Assembly: GCA_008680965.1 (NCBI GenBank)
Contig: NAKE01000001.1
Coordinates: 558,001-622,000, forward strand
Direction of reading: 5' to 3'
DNA: 64,000 nt
Origin: Collinsella aerofaciens
GTDB taxonomy: Bacteria; Actinomycetota; Coriobacteriia; Coriobacteriales; Coriobacteriaceae
Part shown: piece by piece, positions 58,206 through 64,000 of the stretch
Layout of the letters: each line of letters opens with the position of its first letter
Position numbering within the stretch: position 1 is the first letter of the stretch
Notes under the pieces: model-generated
What the model saw: only the letters and a program-made list of their open reading frames with translations
Told to the model about the DNA's origin: nothing
The model's database searches: none
Translations under genes and position numbers: made by a program

Positions 58206-58520
58206 ATGGATTTGGGTATTTCCACCAACCCCACGCCGGAGACCTACACCATTAAGGTAACCGGCGAGATCGATATCTCTAACGCCGATAGCCTGCGCAA
58301 TGCCATCGACCTGGCGCTCGAGCAGCCCACTGAGGCCGTTGAGCTCGATTTTGCCCAGGTGAGCTACATCGACTCGACGGGCATTGGCGTGCTCGTGGGC
58401 GCCGCGCACCACGCGGTCGACCACGGCAAGCGCTTTAGCTGCACCAATGTGCAGCCCCCGGTGATGCGCGTGGTTCAGCTGTTGGGTGTCGACCAGGAGA
58501 TTTCGATCACCGCTGCATAA
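58206..58520 (+). CDS. STAS-domain anti-sigma factor antagonist
   Basis: 104 residues, SpoIIAA/RsbV type. The regulatory phosphorylation serine is in SYIDSTGIGVLVGAAHHAV, with N-terminal YTIKVTGEIDISNADSLRNA. It would be phosphorylated by an RsbW-like kinase and release a sigma factor when dephosphorylated; no kinase or sigma gene is adjacent. RBS AAAGGAGC precedes ATG 58206. Single gene between the aminotransferase and tatB. Confidence 0.93.
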   Translation: MDLGISTNPTPETYTIKVTGEIDISNADSLRNAIDLALEQPTEAVELDFAQVSYIDSTGIGVLVGAAHHAVDHGKRFSCTNVQPPVMRVVQLLGVDQEISITAA

Positions 58521-58673
58521 TCTTTGCCCCCAAAAGGGCATGCCGTTTGGCATATGTTTGTGATGCGCTCGGACGTTTTGGCGTCCGGGCGCTATACTTG
58601 ACCGAATGAATAGACGAGTTCCGGCCGAATGGCGCGGTGCGGGCTCGACTCACATCGAGCCTTGGAGGTATGT

Positions 58674-59252
58674 GTGTTTGGTATTGGAGAGGGTGAGCTC
58701 GCGATCATCGTGGTCTTCGGCTTTTTGCTGTTTGGCCCGGATAAGCTCCCGCAGATGGGCCGTACGATCGGCCGTGCCATCCGTCAGTTCCGCGAGACGC
58801 AGGAAAAGATGACGGCCGTTGTTCAGTCCGAGATCATCGACCCGGTAAGCGAGGCCGCGTCGGCCCCGGTCAAGCCCAAGAAGGCTGCCGTCGATGATGA
58901 TTCCGATGCGGACGAGGATGCCGTCGAGACGGCTGCGCCCGCAAAGAAGGAGACCTTTGCCGAGCGCCGTGCCCGCCTTGCCGCCGAGAAGGCCGCAAGC
59001 GAGGGTGCCACCGAGGGCGAAGGCGCTGCTGATGAGGCCGAGCCCGCCAAGGCCGAGCCTGCCGCTGCCACCGTCGATCCCGAACCTGCTGCAGAGCCGG
59101 AGCCCGAGCCCGAGCCGGCAGAGCCCACGACGGCCGATCTCTACGCCCGTCGTCCCCGCAAGCGCAAGGCCGTCGTCGACCAGCTCGCTCGCGAGCTCGA
59201 GGCCGAGGACGACGCTGCCGCCGCCGACGCCTCGAAGGGAGGCGATGAGTAA
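58674..59252 (+). CDS. tatB: Sec-independent translocase TatA/TatB component
   Basis: 192 residues. One N-terminal helix (GELAIIVVFGFLLFGPDKLP) with the F-G-P hinge, an amphipathic helix (QMGRTIGRAIRQFRETQEKM), then a long acidic Ala/Glu/Pro-rich tail. GPDKLP favours TatB. Start GTG 58674 lies five bases after GGAGG; upstream frame has no membrane signal. The stop overlaps the tatC start by one base (TAATG), so they are coupled. With TatC it exports folded proteins such as hydrogenase or molybdoenzyme subunits. Confidence 0.92.
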   Translation: MFGIGEGELAIIVVFGFLLFGPDKLPQMGRTIGRAIRQFRETQEKMTAVVQSEIIDPVSEAASAPVKPKKAAVDDDSDADEDAVETAAPAKKETFAERRARLAAEKAASEGATEGEGAADEAEPAKAEPAAATVDPEPAAEPEPEPEPAEPTTADLYARRPRKRKAVVDQLARELEAEDDAAAADASKGGDE

Positions 59253-60043
59253 TGCCTATCGGACCTGCGCGTATGCCGCTCTTCGATCACCTGGGAGAAC
59301 TCCGTCGCCGCCTGACCATCGTGGTCGTGTCGGTGTTTGCCGCCGCTATCGTGCTGTATTTCGCCACGCCTGTTGTGCTCGACATCCTGGAAGATCCCAT
59401 CCGCTCCTTTGTGCCGGACGGTAAGTTCTACATCACTACCACGCTCGGCGGCTTTGGCTTGCGCTTCTCGCTGGCCATCAAGATGGCCGTGGTCATGTGC
59501 ACGCCCATGATCATCTGGCAGATTCTGGCGTTTTTCCTGCCGGCGCTTCGACCCAACGAGCGCAAGTGGGTCGTGCCCACGGTGCTCGCCTCGACGGTGC
59601 TGTTCTTCCTGGGTGCCATCTTCTGCTACTTCATCATCATTCCTGCGGGCTTTGAGTGGCTCATCGGCGAGACCTCGGCCGTCGCTACGGCACTGCCCGA
59701 TCTGGAGAACTACGTCAACATGGAGCTGCTCTTTATGATCGGCTTTGGCGTGGCGTTTGAGCTGCCGCTCATCATCTTCTACCTGTCCGTCTTCCACATC
59801 GTGTCCTACGCTGCTTTCCGCGGTGCCTGGCGTTATGTATACGTTGGCCTGCTCGTGGGTTCGGCCGTGATCACGCCCGACGGCTCGCCCGTCACCCTGG
59901 GCCTTATGTACGGTGCTCTGCTTTCGCTCTACGAGATCTCGCTCGCTATCGCCCGCGTGGTCATTACCGCGCGCGAGGGCAAAGAGGGCCTGTTCGTGAG
60001 CCGTCTGGACCTGTTCTCGGACGACGAGGACGACGAGGAGTAA
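59252..60043 (+). CDS. tatC: Sec-independent translocase TatC
   Basis: 263 residues, six membrane helices. The family-typical N-terminus MPLFDHLGELRRRL, the FLPALRPNERKW loop, and FGVAFELPLIIFYL are present. TatC recognises twin-arginine signal peptides. The C-terminal tail is acidic (DLFSDDEDDEE). It overlaps tatB by one base and is 6 bp before hypA, so the four genes tatB-tatC-hypA-hypB may form one unit. Confidence 0.97.
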   Translation: MPIGPARMPLFDHLGELRRRLTIVVVSVFAAAIVLYFATPVVLDILEDPIRSFVPDGKFYITTTLGGFGLRFSLAIKMAVVMCTPMIIWQILAFFLPALRPNERKWVVPTVLASTVLFFLGAIFCYFIIIPAGFEWLIGETSAVATALPDLENYVNMELLFMIGFGVAFELPLIIFYLSVFHIVSYAAFRGAWRYVYVGLLVGSAVITPDGSPVTLGLMYGALLSLYEISLAIARVVITAREGKEGLFVSRLDLFSDDEDDEE

Positions 60044-60049
60044 AACGGT

Positions 60050-60406
60050 ATGCACGAGGTTGGCATTGTCAACGGCATACTCGATACAGTGATTCGCGCG
60101 GCGCGTGGGGCGGGGGCCTCGCGCGCCGTTTTGGTGACGCTGCGTATCGGGGATATGACCGAGGTCGTGCGCGAGGCGCTCGGCTTTGCCTGGGAGACGT
60201 TTCGCGACGAGGACCCGCTCACGCGCGGCTGCGAGCTTGCTGTGGAGGAAGTCCATCCACAAAGCGAGTGCCTGGACTGCGGCGAGGTCTTTGAGCACGA
60301 CCGCTTCCATTGCCGCTGTCCCCAGTGTGGCGGCGCCAACGTGCGTCTGCTGCACGGCCGCGAGCTCGACATCGCCAGTATCGAAATCGAGACCCCCGAC
60401 GATTAA
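60050..60406 (+). CDS. hypA: Hydrogenase nickel metallochaperone HypA
   Basis: 118 residues. Nickel-binding MHEVGIV N-terminus (His2) and a zinc domain with C-x2-C pairs (SECLDCGEVF and CRCPQCGGANV). Delivers nickel with HypB to [NiFe]-hydrogenase precursors. Six bases after tatC. Followed after 55 bp by hypB. Confidence 0.96.
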   Translation: MHEVGIVNGILDTVIRAARGAGASRAVLVTLRIGDMTEVVREALGFAWETFRDEDPLTRGCELAVEEVHPQSECLDCGEVFEHDRFHCRCPQCGGANVRLLHGRELDIASIEIETPDD

Positions 60407-60461
60407 CCCGCCAGCCACCTGGGGACAGGGTACAAAGGGGCTAAAGTAAGGAGCGCTAAGT

Positions 60462-61145
60462 ATGGCCGAGAAAACGATTGATATCGCGTCGCCGATCCTG
60501 TCGCGCAACGAGCGCCTGGCAGATCAGCTGCGTCAGCGATTTAATGAGACAGGCACCTATGTGATCAATGTGCTGTCGAGCCCTGGCTCGGGCAAGACCA
60601 CTACGATTCTGGGCACCAACGAGCGCCTGCGCGACAAGGCCGGCTTGCGCTGCGCCGTCATCGAGGGCGATATCGCCTCGGACGTCGACGCCATCACCAT
60701 GAAGGAAGCCGGCATGCCCGCCATCCAAATCAACACGGGCGGCCTGTGCCACCTCGAGGGCAACATGATCATGGAGGCCGTTGACGCCTTCGACCAGGCT
60801 GTGGGTCTGGAAAACATCGACGTCATCTTTATCGAAAACGTGGGCAACCTGGTCTGCCCAGTCGACTTTGACCTGGGCGAGAACCTGTCTATCATGATCC
60901 TCTCGGTGCCCGAGGGCGACGACAAGCCCATCAAGTACCCGGGCATCTTCCAGCACGCCGGCGCACAGCTGCTCAACAAGGTCGATGTGGCCCCGGCTTT
61001 CGATTTTGACATGGATAGGTATACTAAGACACTCGATGACCTCAATCCGCAGGCGCCGCGGTTTGCCGTGAGCGCGCGCAAGGGCGAGGGCATGGATGCC
61101 TGGTGCGATTGGCTCATCGGGCAGATTGAGCAAGCAAGGGCGTAA
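60462..61145 (+). CDS. hypB: Hydrogenase nickel-insertion GTPase HypB
   Basis: 227 residues, SIMIBI GTPase. P-loop LSSPGSGKTTTILGT, EGDIASDVDA, metal-binding GGLCHLEGNM, IENVGNLVCPVDFDLGE and LLNKVDVA. The His-rich nickel-storage N-terminus seen in many HypB is absent. ATG 60462 follows AAGGAGCGC. No hydrogenase structural genes are in the window. Confidence 0.96.
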   Translation: MAEKTIDIASPILSRNERLADQLRQRFNETGTYVINVLSSPGSGKTTTILGTNERLRDKAGLRCAVIEGDIASDVDAITMKEAGMPAIQINTGGLCHLEGNMIMEAVDAFDQAVGLENIDVIFIENVGNLVCPVDFDLGENLSIMILSVPEGDDKPIKYPGIFQHAGAQLLNKVDVAPAFDFDMDRYTKTLDDLNPQAPRFAVSARKGEGMDAWCDWLIGQIEQARA

Positions 61146-61199
61146 GTCGGCCGCCATACGGGCGGGCGTAGCCGCAGAGATACGAGATAGGAGCCTCTT

Positions 61200-63794
61200 T
61201 TGAAGCTCATCATCGCCGAGAAAAACGACGCCGCGCGTCAGATTGCCGAGCGGCTGACCACGGGTAAGCCCAAAAAGGACAAGGTGTACAACACCGCCAT
61301 CTACCGTTTTGAGTGGAAGGGCGAGGAGTGCGTGACCATCGGCCTTGCCGGTCACATCCTAGCGCCCGATTTTTGCGACAGCGTGCTGTTCGATAAAAAG
61401 CTGGGCTGGTATTCGGTCACCGAGGACGGCGAGATGCTGCCGGCCGACATACCCGATGGCCTGGCCCGTCCGCCCTACGACACCAAGCGCAAGCCGTTCC
61501 TTGCCGACGGTATCTCCATTAAGGGCTGGAAGCTCGAGAGCCTGCCCTACCTCACGTGGGCACCGGTCATTAAACTGCCGGCCGAGAAGGAACTCATTCG
61601 CTCGCTCAAGAACCTGGCTAAGAAGTCCGACAGTGTCATCATCGCCACGGACTTCGATCGCGAGGGCGAGCTGATCGGTTCGGACGCCCTCAACAAGGTG
61701 CGCGAGGTTGCGCCCGACCTGCCGGTCGCCCGCGCCCAGTATTCTTCGTTTACCAAGGCCGAGATCACGCAGGCCTTTGATAATCTCGTCTCGCTCGACC
61801 AGAACTTGGCCGACGCCGGCGAGAGCCGTCAGCACATCGACCTCATTTGGGGCGCGGTGCTCACGCGCTACCTGACGCTCGCCAAGTTTGGCGGCTTTGG
61901 CAACGTGCGTTCCGCCGGCCGCGTGCAGACGCCGACGCTCGCCCTGGTGGTCGAGCGCGAGCGCGAGCGCATGGCGTTTGTGCCCGAAGACTATTGGCAG
62001 ATCCGTGGCATGGGCGCCGCGCAGGGCGCTGCCGAGGACGACCGCTTTAAGATCGCGCACAAGACGGCGCGTTTTACCGACAAGGATGCTGCCGAGACGG
62101 CGTACGGCCACGTTGACGGCGCTACGACGGCGACCGTTGCCGCGGTGACCAAGCGCTCGCGTAAGCAGCAGCCGCCCACGCCGTTTGCGACCACCTCGCT
62201 GCAGGCTGCCGCCGCGGCCGAGGGCATCTCGCCTGCGCGTACGATGCGCATCGCCGAGTCCCTCTACATGGCGGGCCTCATCAGCTACCCGCGTGTCGAT
62301 AATACCGTGTACCCTGCGACGCTCGATCTGGGCGCCGTGGTGAGCGACCTTGCAAAGATCAACCCGGCGCTGGCGCCCGTGTGCAAAAAGGTGCTCGCCG
62401 GCCCCATGAAGCCCACGCGCGGCAAAGTCGAAACCACCGACCACCCGCCTATCTATCCCACGGGCGAGGGCGATCCGTCCGCGCTCGACGGTGGCCAGCG
62501 CAAGCTCTACGACCTCATCGCCCGTCGCTTCCTGGCAACGCTCATGGGTCCCGCGACCATCGAGAACACCAAGCTCGAGCTCGACGTCAATGGTGAGCCG
62601 TTCGTGGCCTCGGGCGATGTGCTCGTGACCCCGGGTTTCCGCGAGGCGTATCCGTATGGACTCAAGCGCGACGAGCAGATGCCGCCGCTGGAGCAGGGCG
62701 ATACGGTCGACGTGTTCGACATTAAGCTCGAGGCCAAGCAGACCGAGCCGCCCGCACGCTACAGCCAGGGCAAGCTCGTGCAGGAGATGGAAAAGCGCGG
62801 CCTGGGCACCAAGTCCACGCGCGCGAGCATCATCGAGCGCCTGTACGCCGTGCGCTATCTCAAAAACGATCCCGTGGAGCCGAGCAAGCTGGGCATCGCC
62901 ATCATCGATGCACTGTCGCAGTTTGCCCCGCGCATCACGAGCCCCGATATGACCAGCGAGCTCGATGGCGATATGACCCGCGTGGAGCGCGGCGAGGACA
63001 CCGAAGAGCATGTCGTGACGCACTCGCGCGCGCTGCTGGCCGGTGTGCTCGACGAGCTGCTCAAGCATACGCAGGAACTGGGCGATGCTATCAGCGACGC
63101 CGTCACGGCCGATGCGCGCGTGGGCGCCTGCCCCAAGTGCGGCAAGGACTTGGTTATGAAGACGAGCGCCAAGACCCGCGGCAGCTTTATCGGCTGCATG
63201 GGCTGGCCCGACTGCGACGTGACCTATCCGGTGCCGAGCGGCGTCAAGGTGAGCCCGCTCGAGGGCGAGGCTGCTGTGTGCCCCGAATGCGGTGCGCCGC
63301 GCATTAAGTGCCAGCCGTTCCGCCAAAAGGCTTTCGAGATTTGCGTGAACCCCACATGCCCCACCAACTACGAGCCTGACCTTAAGGTGGGCGAGTGCAA
63401 GGTGTGCGCCGAGGCAGGACGCCATGGCGACCTGATCGCACACAAGAGCGAGAAGAGCGGCAAGCGCTTTATCCGCTGCACCAACTATGACGACTGCGGC
63501 GTGAGCTATCCGCTGCCGGCGCGTGGCAAGCTCGAGGCGACGGGCGAGACCTGTCCCGAGTGCGGCGCTCCCATCGTGGTGGTCAACACGGCGCGCGGTC
63601 CGTGGCGTATCTGCGTCAACATGGACTGCCCGACCAAGGAGAAGAAGCCCGCCCGCGGCCGCAAGACTGCGACCAAGGCGAGCACGGCGAAGAAGACCTC
63701 GACTGCGAAGAAGACGACGGCTAAGAAAGCCACTGCCGCCAAGAAGACGACCGCGAAGAAGTCGACTGCCAAGAAAGCAGCCGCCGACAAGTAA
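61200..63794 (+). CDS. topA: Type IA DNA topoisomerase
   Basis: 864 residues. Relaxes negative supercoils. Toprim domain (1-160; KLIIAEKNDAARQIAERL, then VIIATDFDREGELIG), catalytic tyrosine in LISYPRVDNTVYP, and GLGTKSTRASIIERLY. Four Cys4 zinc ribbons (for example CPKCGKDL, CPECGAPRIKC, CKVCAEAGRHGD, CPECGAPIVVV) are followed by a Lys/Ala/Thr repeat tail (residues about 820-864, KKTTAKKATAAKKTTAKK), which probably binds DNA or RNA non-specifically. Style is archaeal-like topoisomerase I rather than E. coli TopA. TTG 61200 follows ATAGGAGCC. Confidence 0.95.
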   Translation: MKLIIAEKNDAARQIAERLTTGKPKKDKVYNTAIYRFEWKGEECVTIGLAGHILAPDFCDSVLFDKKLGWYSVTEDGEMLPADIPDGLARPPYDTKRKPFLADGISIKGWKLESLPYLTWAPVIKLPAEKELIRSLKNLAKKSDSVIIATDFDREGELIGSDALNKVREVAPDLPVARAQYSSFTKAEITQAFDNLVSLDQNLADAGESRQHIDLIWGAVLTRYLTLAKFGGFGNVRSAGRVQTPTLALVVERERERMAFVPEDYWQIRGMGAAQGAAEDDRFKIAHKTARFTDKDAAETAYGHVDGATTATVAAVTKRSRKQQPPTPFATTSLQAAAAAEGISPARTMRIAESLYMAGLISYPRVDNTVYPATLDLGAVVSDLAKINPALAPVCKKVLAGPMKPTRGKVETTDHPPIYPTGEGDPSALDGGQRKLYDLIARRFLATLMGPATIENTKLELDVNGEPFVASGDVLVTPGFREAYPYGLKRDEQMPPLEQGDTVDVFDIKLEAKQTEPPARYSQGKLVQEMEKRGLGTKSTRASIIERLYAVRYLKNDPVEPSKLGIAIIDALSQFAPRITSPDMTSELDGDMTRVERGEDTEEHVVTHSRALLAGVLDELLKHTQELGDAISDAVTADARVGACPKCGKDLVMKTSAKTRGSFIGCMGWPDCDVTYPVPSGVKVSPLEGEAAVCPECGAPRIKCQPFRQKAFEICVNPTCPTNYEPDLKVGECKVCAEAGRHGDLIAHKSEKSGKRFIRCTNYDDCGVSYPLPARGKLEATGETCPECGAPIVVVNTARGPWRICVNMDCPTKEKKPARGRKTATKASTAKKTSTAKKTTAKKATAAKKTTAKKSTAKKAAADK

Positions 63795-63816
63795 CGGCGC
63801 AGTCGAAACATTGCCC

Positions 63817-63856
63817 AAAAAACGAGCGAGGGTCCCATGATCCTCGCTCGTTTTTT
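63817..63856 (+). terminator. Terminator after the topoisomerase gene
   Basis: AAAAAACGAGCGAGG (63817-63831) pairs with CCTCGCTCGTTTTTT (63842-63856). Works in both directions for the convergent gene at the window end. Confidence 0.92.
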
Positions 63857-63858
63857 GA

Positions 63859-63917
63859 CCGGCAGTTAGGGACATTCCTTTTTCTGCCGGCAGTTTAGGA
63901 ACGTCCCTAACTGCCGG
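63859..63917. repeat. Tandem GGGAC-type palindromes with CCGGCAG arms
   Basis: CCGGCAG and CTGCCGG enclose TTAGGGACATTCCTTTTT (63859-63890), then a second unit in opposite orientation overlaps it (63887-63917). Overall ends CCGGCAGTTAGGGAC and GTCCCTAACTGCCGG form a 15-bp inverted repeat. Confidence 0.8.
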
Positions 63918-63935
63918 CTCGGAAACGACAAGGCG

Positions 63936-64000
63936 TTAGTTCACTTCGACGGGTTTGGCGCCGGGATAGCGCTCCTCAAAGTCTAGGCGGTACTTATTGT
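63936..64000 (-). CDS. C-terminal end of an unidentified protein, cut by the window
   Basis: On the minus strand 21 codons end ...NKYRLDFEERYPGAKPVEVN with stop TAA at 63936-63938. Too little is present to name it. Convergent with the topoisomerase gene. Confidence 0.55.
   Translation of the reverse strand, partial: NKYRLDFEERYPGAKPVEVN

Noticed and set aside
61359..63875. Very long minus-strand open frame opposite the topoisomerase gene (also opposite purH, nhaA/ppaC, the aminotransferase, and GH1)
   Set aside because: These are antisense shadows typical of high-GC codon use; their products are Ala/Arg/His-rich without domains, while the plus-strand genes have clear motifs.

Overview
The window reads as chromosomal DNA of a high-GC gut actinomycete of class Coriobacteriia, most likely Collinsella or a close relative. 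This is inferred from base and codon composition, phosphoketolase- and PTS-based sugar metabolism, hydrogenase maturation genes beside tatBC, and dense intergenic palindromes. No rRNA is present, so the placement is an inference. About 55 protein genes, one tRNA and many structured intergenic sequences are supported. Genes are compact, mostly with clear AGGAGG-type ribosome binding sites, and several start at GTG or TTG.

Layout. 1-3.6 kb: 3' end of xfp (phosphoketolase), then an AEC-family carrier bracketed by unusual hairpins. 3.6-8.5 kb: IS110 remnant, RpiR regulator and a convergent alpha-glucoside PTS / 6-phospho-alpha-glucosidase operon. 8.5-11 kb: PHP-phosphatase remnant, stand-alone LarC C-terminal domain, YfcE phosphodiesterase, mazG. 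11-16.3 kb: DUF4143 ATPase with 33-bp-spaced upstream repeats, eno, a DivIC/FtsB-like protein, Ppx/GppA phosphatase, tRNA-Leu. 16.3-22 kb: TPR-like protein, PTS IIB, VOC protein, two-component system, DUF4342 protein, complete IS256-family element. 22-30 kb: MITE-like palindrome, NUDIX hydrolase convergent with a PLD-helicase-DUF3427 protein, metallophosphoesterases, TacAT-like toxin-antitoxin, gluQRS. 30-39.4 kb: DUF2207 protein, GNAT, purH, BceRS-like two-component system, hipBA. 39.4-46.7 kb: UspA, uppP, pcrA and an AbiE-like gene pair bracketed by inverted copies of a large hairpin. 46.7-53.7 kb: manA, GntR regulator and a beta-glucoside/cellobiose operon (GH1, PTS IIC-IIB-IIA) followed by a ROK kinase. 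53.7-64 kb: ppaC, nhaA, an aminotransferase, a STAS protein, tatB-tatC, hypA-hypB, and a type IA topoisomerase.

The genes describe a fermentative sugar user. Two PTS modules deliver phosphorylated alpha- and beta-glucosides, which GH4 and GH1 enzymes cleave and enolase and phosphoketolase process further; Tat and Hyp genes point to exported metalloenzymes such as hydrogenase. Accessory content includes three toxin-antitoxin-like loci, a possible defence pair (NUDIX with PLD-helicase) and insertion-sequence traces.

The most unusual signal is non-coding. Two families of large palindromes (three copies at 2.2-3.6 kb, two at 44.4-46.7 kb) keep a constant core, while their 30-36 bp arms are almost entirely different from copy to copy yet pair nearly perfectly within each copy. 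A further family of short palindromes shares a GGGAC-type centre with changing arms. None of these is explained by the annotated genes.
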